A DNA stretch of 64,000 bases from CAWJAP01 sp963834365 (GTDB taxonomy: Bacteria; Acidobacteriota; Vicinamibacteria; Vicinamibacterales; Vicinamibacteraceae). How positions within the stretch are numbered: position 1 is the first letter of the stretch; the number at the start of each line of letters is the position of its first letter. The notes below the pieces were generated by a model. The model saw only the letters and a list, made by a program, of their open reading frames with translations. It did no database searches and was not told the DNA's origin. A program made the translations under genes and the position numbers. The stretch lies in the NCBI GenBank assembly GCA_963834365.1, contig CAWIBS010000035.1, positions 1 through 64,000 on the forward strand. The letters are read 5' to 3'. This document shows, piece by piece, positions 11,198 to 23,645 of this stretch.

Positions 11198-12803
11198 TTG
11201 CCGACCAGGCAGAGAAGTGGCAGGACGAATCAGACAATAGGCGTATGCACATTCGTGTGCGTCCTGGCCCTGATCGCCTGGTTGCCCGCTGCGGCGGCGA
11301 ACGGCACGCAGTCCGCCGGCGTTGACGGGCGTGAGGCGCTGAAGGCCGCGGTTGCGCTGGTGCAGCAGGGGAAGCTCGTCGAGGCGGAGCGCCAGGCCCA
11401 GCGAGCGCTGGCCGATCCTGAGACGCACGCCGTCGCCTACTCGATCCTCGGCACCATCAAGCTGCAGCAGAACAGGCTGGAAGACAGCGCCAGGCTGCTC
11501 GGCGAGGCCATCCGGCTCGAGCCACGGCTCGTCGGCGCCCAGCTCACGCTCGCGCAGGTCTACACGCTGCAGAACCGGCCCGACCTCGCGCTCGCGCGCT
11601 ACCAGACGGTCTTCGAGCTCGATCCCCGCAACCCGTCGGCGAGGCTCGCGCTCGCGCGCTCGGAGGTCGAGAAGGGGAACTATCAGCAGGCCTTGAAGCT
11701 GACGGAGCCTGTGCAGCCCGCCCTGCGGGAATCCCCGGAAGGCTTGTACGTCATCGCCGCGGCGCTGCTGAAGACCGGCAAGCGTGACGAGGCGGGCTCG
11801 CTGGCAGCCGACTGGAACCGGCTGCCGAACGTGCCGCAGGCGGCATCGATCGGGTTCGGCCTGCTGCTCGTGCAGGAGGGCGCGATCGACGAGGGCATCG
11901 CCGTGCTCGAACGCGCGAAGCGGGCGGGTCCGCCGACCTTTGAGCTGGCCTTCAATCTGGCCGGCGCGTACCTGCTGAAGAAGGATGCCGCCCGCGCCCT
12001 CGAGCACTACGACGCGGCACTGACCTTCACGCCGGATTCCCTCGACGCCCTGCGCCTGGCCGCGGGCGTGGCGGAGCGCAACGGGGAGCTCGAACGCTCG
12101 CTGTCGTACTGGCTGAAGGCGAAGAAGCTGGCGCCCGACGATCCCGACATTCTGCTGGGGTTCGGGCGCGTCTGCTTCAAGATGGATCTGCTCGAGGACG
12201 CGGAGCCCCGCTGGCGAAGGCCGCCAGTCTGAAGCCTGGCGACATTCCCTACCAGTACACGCTGGCTGCGGTAAAGGTCGGAAGGCGCCAGTACCGACGA
12301 GGCGCGGAGCCTCCTCGAGCCGCTCGTCGAGGCCCACCCCGGGGACGCGCACCTGCGGTATGCCATTGGCACCGTCCTGTACACTCAGGGACACCTGCAA
12401 GAAGCCGCCGAGCACCTCCGGGAAAGCATCCGGCTGGAACCGGACCAGCTGCCGTCGGTACTACTACCTGGCGCTCGTGGCGAGAGATCAGGGCAGCCAC
12501 GAGGAGGCGATGGCGATGCTCGAGAAGCTGCTCGGGCGCCACCCCGACCACGCCGCGGCGAGCGAGGTGCTCGGCATGCTGCTGATGAGCGCGCAGCGCA
12601 ATGACGAGGCGGAACGGCACCTGCGGACAGCCGTCAGGCTGAATCCGAAGTCTGTAAAGGCAAACTACCAGCTCGGTCTGCTGCTGGCGCGTCTGGGAAA
12701 GAAAGAGGAGGCCGACCGGCAACTGGCTCACGCCAAGACCCTCCGCGAGGAGGATGAGGCGTCCTCACGCCTGCAGCTGCGCCTGATGGATCCGGATCGA
12801 TGA
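11183..12803 (+). CDS. Exported TPR-repeat protein (frameshifted)
   Basis: A hydrophobic leader (CTFVCVLALIAWLPAAAANG) is followed by tetratricopeptide repeats throughout (for example AVAYSILGTIKLQQNRLEDSA and GLYVIAAALLKTGKRDEA). The product would act outside the cytoplasmic membrane as a protein-interaction scaffold. The frame breaks near 12215, 12290 and 12456. The last is a doubled G in PSYYYLALVARDQ, after which the TPRs continue to the end. The start is uncertain: GTG 11183 and TTG 11198 both lie at the right edge of the palindrome and neither has a clear ribosome binding site. The stop overlaps the next start (ATGA), so the two TPR genes are translationally coupled. Confidence 0.8.
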
Positions 12804-15800
12804 GCCCAGGTCGTCTTGCCGCCACGTGCGTCTCCCTGTTGCTGAGCGCCGCTGCCGCTCCCGAGGCTCAGGACTCTGCGGGTCCGGCACGTCCGCCCGC
12901 GGCGCAGACGAAGCCCGCCGCGGATCCAGTGCCGCAGCTGGAGCAGGCGCTCGCGAAGAACCCCGACGATCCGAAGGTCAACGTCGCGCTCGGCCTGGCC
13001 TATCTCGATCGCGGAGACGATGCACGCGCGCTCGAACGGCTGCAGCATGCGGTGAAGGTGGCGCCGGATTCCGCCGAAGCCCACAACTGGCTCGGCGTCG
13101 CGCTGCTCGACAAGGCTGACTTCCCCCAAGGCATCGCGGCGCTGCGGAAAGCGGTCGCGCTCGACCCGAAATACACGCGGGCCTACGCGAACCTCGGGTC
13201 GGCGCTCGCGAAGAGCGGCGAGTTCGACGAGGCCGTGGAGGTGTTCCGGAAGGCCCTCGCGCTCGAGCCCGAGAGCATGGCCGCGCACTTCAACCTGGGC
13301 ATGGCTCTGCGCGAGAAGGGTGACCTCGAGGCTGCTCTGCAACACCTGCGTCGGGTCGTCGAAGCCGAGCCCGGCAATGCCACCATGCATTACGAGCTCG
13401 GCCAGACCCTGCGGCAAAGCGGCGAGCTCGGGGGAGCGATCGCGGAGTTCGAACGCGCGGTCGAGATCAATCCCGAGCTGCGCGAGGGGTACTTCGCGCT
13501 CGGCGCCGCGTTGAAGCAGCAGAGCGCGACCGCGCGGAAGCCTGCTCCGCCGCCATCGAGCCCGGCAGACGGGGCGGTCGAGCGCGCGAAGTCGGCGGCC
13601 GAGCGTCGTGATCTCGGGACGGCGGAGGACGCGCTGGCGGAGGCCCTCCGGCTGGACCCCAATCATGCGGAGGCGCATACGCTGCAGGGATACGTCCTCG
13701 GCCAGCGGGGGAACCTGTCGGCCGCTCTTCCCCACCTGCAGCGGGCCACGGTCCTGCGTCCGGAATCACCCGAGGCACGACACAACCTCGGCGCGGGTCT
13801 CTGGTACAGCGGTGCGCGGGAAAAGGCGATTCCTGAATTGCGCGAGAGCGTGCGGCTCGATCCCGGGTCCGCGGGCGGGCACGCATTTCTCGGCATGGCG
13901 CTGCGCGAGACCGGCGATCTCCCTGGTGCCCGCGCGAGCCTGCAGCGCGCGATGGCGCTGTCGCCTGCGATGGCAGCCGCGTACGTCGATCTCGGCGTCA
14001 CGTTCCTGCGGGCGGGAAATCTGGAGACGGGTCTCGGGCAGCTCGAAGCCGGGCTGAACGTCCCCGCGCCGGTGCCGCCGCCGCCAGACTGGGATGCGGC
14101 GATCGCCGCGCTTCGGCAGGCGCTCGCTTCGAGTCCACAGCAGCCGAAGCCTCCCGAAGCGCACAACCTGCTCGGGCTCGTGCTCGGACGGAAGGGCGCA
14201 CCGGGCGACGAGGTGATTGCGGCCTTTCGCGAAGCCATCCGCATCCGTCCGGACTACGCCGAAGCGCACAACAACCTCGGACTCGTGCTCATTCAGTCCG
14301 GGAACGACGATGAGGGCATTGCCGCCTTGCGTGAAGCGGTTCGCCTCGCGCCGGCTTACGCCGACGCCCGCACGAACCTGGGCGCAGCGCTGACGCCGAC
14401 CGATGCCGAGGCGGCGATCAAGGAGCTGGAGGAGGCGGTCCGGCTGGCGCCCGGATCGGTGAAAGCGCTCTTCAACCTTGCGGTGGCCTACGGCGCCAGT
14501 CCCGCTCACGGGCCCGGGAAGGAAATCGAGCACCTGAAGAAGGTGATCGAGATGGCTCCCGACTTCCCGCGGGCGCACCTCGCGCTCGGCAAGGCGCTCC
14601 TGCAGGATGGAAAGGCGACCGACGCGGTCACGGCGCTGCAGAACGCCGTGAAGCTCGAGCCGGAGAGCGGCGAGGCGAACTACCAGCTCGGGCTGGCGCT
14701 CGCGAGGGCGGGCCGCAAGGAGGAAGCCGCGGCGCAGCTCAAGAGAGGACGCGAGCTGGTCGCCGCCGGCGATCGCGCCCAGAACGCGATGCTCGACATC
14801 GCGGACGGGCGGGCGGCGCTCGATCGTGGCGATTTCGAGGAGGCCGTCTCGAAGTTCCGGAAGGCCATCCAGCTTCGACCGGAATCGTCGGAGCCGCAGC
14901 GCCTGCTCGGCGCGGCGCTCGAGCGCCAGGGAGAATCGCCGGGAGCGTCCGCCGCCTACGAGAAGGCGCTGGAGCTGAATCCGCACGATGCCTCGGCCCG
15001 GAAGAGCCTGGAGAATCTGAGGTCACGCCGCGTCGGCGGGGACCGCAGGGCCTGCGACCGAGAGGCCGGCCGGCACCGAGGCATCCTCCGCCCCAGGCTC
15101 TTCTGCGGCCCACGTTCCCGCGGCGCCGGCCGCCGTGACGGCCGGCTCCGGCGTCTCCGAAGCGGACGACCTCGCGCGGGTCGCGGAGCTCGAGGGCTAC
15201 ATCCGGGACGCCAAGTACGCGGAGGTCGAGCCGCTGCATCACGAAGTACGTGCAAGAGCGTCCGAAGTCGTCCTGGGGATGGTACGCGCTGGGCTTCACG
15301 CACTTCGCGCAGCAGAAGATCGGCGAGTCGATCAAGGCGCTCGCGAAATCGCTCCAACTCGACATCCGCAACGCCGAGGCCCACAAGATCCTCGGCAAGA
15401 ACCTGATGGTGATCGGCCGGTTCGACGCCGCCCAGCTCGAGTTCGAGCTCGCGCTCCGCGAGAAGCCGGACTCTGCCGAGCTTCACAACAACCTCGGCAA
15501 GCTCTTCTCGATCCAGGACAACTGGGAGCCGGCCCGCAAGGCCTTCGAGCAGGCCCTTCGACTCGATCCGTCGTCGCTCGAGGCGCTGGACGGCCTGGGG
15601 TTCGCGCTCGAGGCCCTCGGCGACGATGCAGGCGCGATCGCGCACTATACGAAGGCGATCGCCCTGAACGACGAGCGCAAGGGAACCTTCGTCGCACCGC
15701 ACGTGAACCTGAGTGCGCTCTACAATCGCACCGGCGATCCCGACAAGGCGCTGCAGCACGCGCGCCGGGCGATCGAGCTCGACCCGAAGTCCGATCGCGC

Positions 15801-16067
15801 GCTGTTCCAGAAGGCCAGGGCCGACGAGCGGCAGGGGCGTCTCGAGGAGGCGGTGGTGGCCTTGAACGAAGCCATCGCCTACAACCCGCGCGCCTCCTCG
15901 GTACTATTACGTGCTGGCGGGGGTCTACCGTCGTCTCGGCTGGAGCGACGACAGTCGAAAGGCGCTGGAGGCATTTCAGCGCCTCGACCGCGAATCGAAC
16001 GATCTGGACAAGAAGCGGCGCAGCGCGCCTCCCACTGATGCCACGACTGCACCGCCGGGACGGAAGC

Positions 16068-16075
<8 letters not shown>
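12800..16075 (+). CDS. Large TPR-repeat protein (frameshifted)
   Basis: This protein of about 1090 residues has a short leader (AATCVSLLLSAAAAPEAQ), a Pro/Ala-rich linker, and then more than a dozen TPR units of about 34 residues (AHNWLGVALLDKADF, AHFNLGMALREKGDL, AHNNLGLVLIQSGND). It runs through frames that change near 15035, 15245 and 15901. At 15901 the sequence TCGGTAC has one G more than expected for SYYYVLAGVYRRLGW, the same kind of doubling as in the preceding gene. The last codons (GRKRE) overlap the start of the ASPIC/UnbV gene by eight bases. Linkage of TPR and FG-GAP/ASPIC genes suggests one exported or surface complex. No substrate can be assigned. Confidence 0.82.
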
Positions 16076-17897
<1,822 letters not shown>

Positions 17898-17969
17898 GAT
17901 CTGACAAGATCTGAGCCACGGATCAGATCTGACACGATCTGGGCCACGGATAGATCTGACAAGATTCTG

Positions 17970-19673
17970 ATGATCAGATGCGGGAGTCATCCAACCTTGT
18001 CCGAAGTTGTCCGATCTTTTCCATGGCTCTGTTGGACATGCTCGCTTGCGATAGCGACGCTCGCATCGGATGTCCAGTTCACCGACGTCACGAAGGAGTC
18101 GGGGCTCGCGTTCACGCATGCGAACTCCGCGACGTCGAGCAAGTACCTCCTGGAGACGATGGGCGGTGGCGTGGCGCTGCTGGACTACGACAACGATGGA
18201 CGCCTCGACGTGTTCTTCACCAACGGTGCGCGGATCGACGAGGTCATGCCGCAGGGACGGCAGCCGGACAAGTCCGACCCGAAGCACTGGAACCGGCTCT
18301 ATCGCCAGGGCGCCAACGGCTCCTTCACTGACGTCACGGAGAAGGCCGGACTGACCGGCATGCCGCAGAATCGATATGGCATGGGCGTTGCCGCCGCCGA
18401 CTACGACAATGACGGATTCGCCGATCTCTACGTCACCAACTTCGGCGCCAATACGCTGTATCGCAACGACGGCAAGGGTGCCTTCGTGGACGTCACGGCG
18501 CGTGCCGGCGTCGCCGGCAGCGGCTGGAGCGCGAGCGCGGGCTTCATCGACTACGACAACGACGGCCATCTCGATCTCTTCGTCACCCGCTATCTGACGT
18601 GGGGCTTCGAGATGAACCGCTACTGCGGCGAGAAGAAGCCCGGCTACCGTGCCTACTGCCACCCGGACAACTTCGAGCCCGTCGCCAACAGCCTCTTCCG
18701 CAACAACGGGGACGGGACGTTCACCGACATGTCCTCGAAGGCGGGCATCGAGAAGGTCCCCGGCAAGGGTCTCGGCGTGGCGTTTGCCGACTACGATGAC
18801 GACGGGTTGACGGACGTCTATGTCGCGAACGACTCGGCGCCGTGCTTCCTGTTCCGCAACACCGGGACCGGTGCGTTCACCGAGGAGGGACTGATCGCGG
18901 GCGTCGCCCTCAACGAGGACGGGAAGACATTCGCGGGAATGGGCGTGGACTTCAGCGACTACGACAACGACGGTCGGCCCGACCTGCTGGTCACGGATCT
19001 GTCGAACGAACGGTATCGGCTGTTCCGCCACAACGGGGATGGGAGCTTTCGCGATGCCACCAACGCCAGCGGCGTGGGCGCCGCCTCGCTGGCGTTCTCG
19101 GGCTGGAGCACGCGGTTCTTCGACTACGACAACGACGGATGGAAGGACATCTTCGTCGCACAGGGACACGTGATGGACACCATCGAGAAGACATCGCCCA
19201 ATCTGCGATACCTCCAGCCGCCGCTGCTGCTGCGCAATGAATCCGGGCGTTTCGCGCGGGTGGCCGCGGGCGAGGTGTTCGAGAAGGCGTGGGCGGGGCG
19301 CGGCGCCGCCTTCGGCGACCTCGACAACGACGGTGACGTGGACGTGGTGTTGAGCAACGTCGGCCAGCCCGCTGTGGTCTTGCGCAATGACGGCGGCAAC
19401 CGCAACCAGTGGCTCGGCCTTCGACTGAGCGGGCGGAAATCGAATCGCGACGGAATCGGCGCCCGCGTGAAGGTCGTCGCCGCTTCCGGACAGACCCAGC
19501 ACGCAACGGTGACCACAGCCGTCGGGTATCTTTCAGCCAGCGACAAGCGCCTCATTGTCGGCCTCGGCGGCGATGCGACCGCGAAGCTGGTCGAAATCAG
19601 ATGGCCGTCGGGCGCAATCCAGCGGTTCGAAAACGTCAAAGCCGGCCAGTTCCTTGACGCGAGCGAGCCGTGA
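17970..19673 (+). CDS. FG-GAP/VCBS repeat protein with ASPIC/UnbV domain, second of three
   Basis: The protein has 567 residues and is uninterrupted. A hydrophobic leader (LCWTCSLAIATLAS) is followed at once by VQFTDVTKESGLAF and FG-GAP blades (DYDNDGRLDVFF, DYDNDGFADLYV, DYDDDGLTDVYV, DLDNDGDVDVVL). The C-terminal ASPIC/UnbV domain shows NQWLGLRLSGRKSNRDGIGARV and VEIRWPSG. The start at ATG 17970 lies inside a repeat tract and the N-terminal 20 residues are therefore tentative. It is a paralogue of its neighbours on both sides, which suggests expansion by duplication. It is presumably exported and calcium-binding through the DxDxDG loops. Confidence 0.85.
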   Translation: MIRCGSHPTLSEVVRSFPWLCWTCSLAIATLASDVQFTDVTKESGLAFTHANSATSSKYLLETMGGGVALLDYDNDGRLDVFFTNGARIDEVMPQGRQPDKSDPKHWNRLYRQGANGSFTDVTEKAGLTGMPQNRYGMGVAAADYDNDGFADLYVTNFGANTLYRNDGKGAFVDVTARAGVAGSGWSASAGFIDYDNDGHLDLFVTRYLTWGFEMNRYCGEKKPGYRAYCHPDNFEPVANSLFRNNGDGTFTDMSSKAGIEKVPGKGLGVAFADYDDDGLTDVYVANDSAPCFLFRNTGTGAFTEEGLIAGVALNEDGKTFAGMGVDFSDYDNDGRPDLLVTDLSNERYRLFRHNGDGSFRDATNASGVGAASLAFSGWSTRFFDYDNDGWKDIFVAQGHVMDTIEKTSPNLRYLQPPLLLRNESGRFARVAAGEVFEKAWAGRGAAFGDLDNDGDVDVVLSNVGQPAVVLRNDGGNRNQWLGLRLSGRKSNRDGIGARVKVVAASGQTQHATVTTAVGYLSASDKRLIVGLGGDATAKLVEIRWPSGAIQRFENVKAGQFLDASEP

Positions 19674-19698
19674 AGAACGGAGTCCTCTTCCGCAGGAG

Positions 19699-19718
19699 GG
19701 CGGGGCTTTAGCCCCGCC
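19699..19718. repeat. Short hairpin GGCGGGGC-TTTA-GCCCCGCC
   Basis: A perfect 8-bp stem with a four-base loop lies between the second and third ASPIC/UnbV genes. It is a member of the hairpin family with TTCA/TGAA-like loops. Confidence 0.8.
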
Positions 19719-19752
19719 AACGGCCGGACCACAGACCGTCGACCGAAGACCT

Positions 19753-21505
19753 ATGCTGACGCGACGACACGTGCTCGCGCTGCTCGCGGCCTCTGCGGCC
19801 AGGCCTGCATTCGGCCAGGGTGATCTCGTCGCGAGGCGTGAGAGCGGCCCCGCGCGGCAAGCCGTCCGGCCGGCCGTTCCATGCGCGGTTCACGGATGTC
19901 GCCCGGCAGGCGGGCCTCGTCGAGCCCATCGTCTACGGCGGGGTCGACACCAAGCGCTACATCGTCGAGGTGGTGGGCTGCGGGGTCGCGTTCCTGGATT
20001 ACGACAACGACGGGTGGCAGGACGTCCTCGTGCTGAGCGGCACGCAACTGGAAGGCGCGCCGGCCGGCGCCAGCAATCGCCTGTACAAGAACAACCGTGA
20101 CGGCACGTTCACCGACGTCACGAAGCAGGCGGGGCTGATCAGATCCGGGTGGGCCTCGGCGGTGACCGTCGGTGACTACGACAACGACGGCTTCGACGAT
20201 CTGTTCATCACCTACTACGGGCACAACGTGCTCTATCGCAACAATGGTGACGGCACGTTCACCGACGTCACCGAGAAGGCAGGCCTGCGGCAGGAGACCG
20301 TGCGGTACGGCGCCGGCTGCACGTGGGTGGACTACGATCGCGACGGGCGCCTCGATCTGTTCGTCGCCAGCTATCTCAACACGACGATCGAGAAGCTGCC
20401 GAAGCCCGGCGAGAACGCGGACTGCCGCTGGAAGGGAGTCCCGGTGAACTGCGGTCCGCGTGGGCTGCCAACGGGATTCGTGCAGCTGTTCCACAACAAC
20501 GGCGATGGGACGTTCACGGACGTCAGCAAGTCGTCGGGCGTGTCGGCCGTCGCTGGTTCGTATCCGATGACGGCGGTAGCCGCCGACTACGACAACGACG
20601 GCTGGCCCGACATCTATGTCGCCTGCGATTCGACGCCGAGCTGGATGTTCCGCAACCAGCACGATGGCACGTTCCGCCAGGAGGCGCTCGAGCGCGGCGT
20701 GGCGCTGAGTGAGGACGGCCTGGAACAGGCAGGGATGGGCATCGGCGTCGGCGACTACGATCTCGACGGCAACCTGGACATCTTCAAGACGCATTTCGCC
20801 GACGACACCAACGTCCTCTACCGCAACGACGGCAAGGGCCATTTCGACGATGTGACCATCCGCGCCGGTGTGGGCGTGGAGACCCGGTACGTCGGATGGG
20901 GCACGGGCATCGTCGATCTCGACAACGACGGCTTCCCCGATCTGTTCGTGGTCACCGGGAGCGTCTATCCCGAGGTCGAGCAGAAGCTGCCGGCCTACCC
21001 GTTCCGGACGCCGCGACTGGTGTTCCGCAATCTCGGCGACGGCAGGTTCGAGGAGCTGATCGACGAAGCGGGAAGCGGCGTCGGCGCGGCCCATGCAAGC
21101 CGCGGCTGCGCCTTCGGCGACTTCGACAACGACGGGGACATGGACATCCTGGTGATGAACATGAACGAGCCGCCGTCGCTCCTGCGCAACGACGTCACCG
21201 GCAACGGCCGCTGGCTGAAGGTGCTGCTCGTCGGTGCGGCGTCCAATCGCAGCGCGATCGGCGGACGCGTGATCGCGCGCTACGGCGGCCGGACGCAGGC
21301 ACAGGAAGTGACGGCGCAGTCGAGCTTCTACTCGGCCAACGATCGGCGTCTGCACTTCGGCCTCGGTGAAGCAACCAAGGCCGACCTGACCATCCGTTGG
21401 CCGAACGGGGCGACCGAGCAGATCGCGGGCGTGGATGCCAACCAGCTCGTCGTGATTGGCGAGGGGAAAGGAATCGTTCGCCAGGGGAAACTGGGCCGCG
21501 AGTAG
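19753..21505 (+). CDS. FG-GAP/VCBS repeat protein with ASPIC/UnbV domain, third of three (one frameshift)
   Basis: ATG 19753 gives a leader TRRHVLALLAASAARPAFGQ. The frame then shifts between about 19830 and 19890 into FHARFTDVARQAGLVEP, and the rest (about 540 residues) is uninterrupted. It holds FG-GAP blades (DYDNDGWQD, DYDNDGFDD, DLDNDGFPD) with LYRNNGDGTFTDV linkers and a terminal ASPIC/UnbV domain (GRWLKVLLVGAASNRSAIGGRV, TIRWPNGATEQI). Blade and linker sequences are closest to the first paralogue (16.1 kb), including the conserved CGP/CRWKGVPVNCGPRG insertion. An exported propeller of unknown ligand is likely. Confidence 0.84.
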
Positions 21506-21570
21506 TCGCCTCCCCTGAGGTGGGACGGGGCTTCAGCCTCACGACTCATAGCGACAATCAATCAGGCACC

Positions 21571-23568
21571 GTGCACACAACACACTTGGTGGTTCCGGCT
21601 CTCGTGCTCCTGCTTGCCGTGTCGCCGCGCGGCCAGACCGGCGGCGACCAGGCGAGCATCGCGATCGACGCGGCGAAGGTGGAGCATCGCATCAGCCCGC
21701 GTCTTTACGGGCAGTTCGCCGAGTTCATGTTCGAGAACGTCAAGTTCGGCCTGCACGCGGAGCTGTTGCGCAATCGCGGATTCGAGGAGGCGCCGAGCGT
21801 CATCGGGCTGCCCCGCTACTGGGAGCGCTACCCGGACGATCGCAATGACGATGTGATCCGCTTCGCGCGGGACGATTCGAGCCCGTATCCGCCGTCGCGG
21901 GGATCAGGGCAGCACCAGGTAGAACACGGGCTGCGAGTCGAGACGACGGCTCAGGACGGCAACCTTCGAGGGCTCCATCAGGGTCGCGTGCCCGTACGCG
22001 CCGGCATCGAGTATCGGGTATCGCTGTGGCTGCGAACCTGGGACTATGCCGGACGTCTCGTCGCGACGCTCGAGCAGGACCAGTCGGGAGGTGAGGAGTA
22101 CGCGCGCGCCGATCTCGACAGCGTCGCCGCCGACGGGCAATGGCGCCAGTACCGCTTCACCTTGCGGCCCTCGCAGAGCGATCCGCTGGCCCGCCTCGCC
22201 ATCCTGCTGGACGGTCGGGGGCGTGTGTGGCTGGATCAGGTGTCGCTGATGCCCGGCGACGCCGTGGACGAGGTGCGCGCCGACGTGTTCGAACGGGCCA
22301 AGGCGCTGCGCCCGGCGTTCGTCCGCTGGCCGGGCGGCAACGTCGCGCAGGACTATCACTGGATCTGGGGGGTCGGGCCGCGCGACGAGCGGCCCGAGTG
22401 GAGCAACCTGTCGTGGTGGAACGAGCGCGAGCCGAGCGACTTCGGGACCGACGAGTTCATCCGCTTCTGCCGCAACCTCGGCGCCGAGCCGCACCTCGTG
22501 GTGAACGTGGAGGGCCGCGGCGCGACCGTTGACGAAGCGGCGGGCTGGGTCGAATACGCCAATGGTCCCGCGACGTCGAAGTACGGGGCGATGCGCGCGG
22601 CGCATGGCAGCGCCGAGCCATTCGGCGTCAAAACATGGGAGATCGGCAACGAGATCTGGGGCGACTGGGTGCGGGGCCACAGCGACGCCGACACCTACGC
22701 GCGCAACTACCTGCGCTACCACGAGGCGATGCGCACGAAAGACTCGTCGCTCCGCTTCATCGCCGTCGGCGACAACGACATGGCGTGGAACAAGACCGTC
22801 CTCGCCCGCGCCGGCGCGCAGATCGACTACCTGGCGATTCACCACTACTACGGCCTGCGCGAGTCGAAGGGCGAGTATGCCAACCTGATGGCCAGGCCGC
22901 TTGCCTACGAGCGGTTCTATCGCGACGTCGCCGGTCTGATCAAGAAGCTGGCGCCGGGCCGCGACATCCGGCTGATCATCAACGAGTGGAACACCTCGTT
23001 GCCGGTGCCCCGGCAGCACTCGATGGAGTCGGCCCTCTACGGCGCGCGGCTGATGAACGTCTTCGAGCGCTCCGGCGATGTCGTGGAGATGACCGCGGTC
23101 TCGGACCTGGTCAACGGCTGGTCGGGCGGCATCATCCAGGCGAGCCGGCACGGCGTCTTCGTGACGCCGACGTATCTGGTCATCCGCCTCTACAACGAGA
23201 CGCTCGGACGCGATCGCCTCGCCACGCGCGTCGTCTCGCCCACCTTCGACAGCTCGATTGAAGGCAAGAACGTCCCCGTCCTCGACGTCGTCGCCACCCG
23301 TTCGGAAGACGGACGCCGGCTGTTCGTGAGGGCGGTGAACACCAGCCGCGAGCGGCCGCTGACGACGAGCGTCACCGTCGCCGGGGCCGAGGCTGGCGCG
23401 GACGGCTCGATGCGGACCATCACCGGTGCGTCGCTCGAGGCCGCCAACAGTTTTCGCACGCCTGATGCGGTGAGCGTCCGCCAGACGACGGTTCGCAGCG
23501 GCGCCGCGTTCACCGTGGAGCTGCCGCCTCATTCGGTCTCGGTTCTCGAGGTTCCGTTGTCACGCTGA
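21571..23568 (+). CDS. GH51 alpha-L-arabinofuranosidase, second, with N-terminal carbohydrate-binding-like domain
   Basis: The protein has 665 residues and is intact. The leader (THLVVPALVLLLAVSPRGQ) follows GTG 21571. Residues about 30-230 form the GH51 N-terminal strand plus an inserted beta-sandwich resembling CBM4-type modules (RNRGFEEAP ... ARLAILLDGRGRVWLDQVSLMP). The catalytic barrel shows RWPGGNVAQDYHW, the acid/base in WEIGNEIWGDW (about E361) and the nucleophile in IINEWNTS (about E472). It is expected to act in the periplasm or outside the cell on arabinose side chains. Compared with the GH51 at 1.4 kb it is longer and carries the extra module, so the two are probably specialised for different linkages or polymer sizes. 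Confidence 0.9.
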   Translation: MHTTHLVVPALVLLLAVSPRGQTGGDQASIAIDAAKVEHRISPRLYGQFAEFMFENVKFGLHAELLRNRGFEEAPSVIGLPRYWERYPDDRNDDVIRFARDDSSPYPPSRGSGQHQVEHGLRVETTAQDGNLRGLHQGRVPVRAGIEYRVSLWLRTWDYAGRLVATLEQDQSGGEEYARADLDSVAADGQWRQYRFTLRPSQSDPLARLAILLDGRGRVWLDQVSLMPGDAVDEVRADVFERAKALRPAFVRWPGGNVAQDYHWIWGVGPRDERPEWSNLSWWNEREPSDFGTDEFIRFCRNLGAEPHLVVNVEGRGATVDEAAGWVEYANGPATSKYGAMRAAHGSAEPFGVKTWEIGNEIWGDWVRGHSDADTYARNYLRYHEAMRTKDSSLRFIAVGDNDMAWNKTVLARAGAQIDYLAIHHYYGLRESKGEYANLMARPLAYERFYRDVAGLIKKLAPGRDIRLIINEWNTSLPVPRQHSMESALYGARLMNVFERSGDVVEMTAVSDLVNGWSGGIIQASRHGVFVTPTYLVIRLYNETLGRDRLATRVVSPTFDSSIEGKNVPVLDVVATRSEDGRRLFVRAVNTSRERPLTTSVTVAGAEAGADGSMRTITGASLEAANSFRTPDAVSVRQTTVRSGAAFTVELPPHSVSVLEVPLSR

Positions 23569-23576
23569 CTGGTCGC

Positions 23577-23625
23577 GGCGGGCCTGAAGGCCCGCCCTCC
23601 TGGACATGGCGGGCTCGAGCCCGTC
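23577..23625. repeat. Two short hairpins before the GH5-like gene
   Basis: GGCGGGCC-TGAA-GGCCCGCC (23577-23596) is followed by GGCGGGCTCGAGCCCGTCC (about 23608-23626). The first has the family TGAA loop. The second is a decayed or variant member. Confidence 0.7.
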
Positions 23626-23645
23626 CTCCTGACGAAGGAGTACGC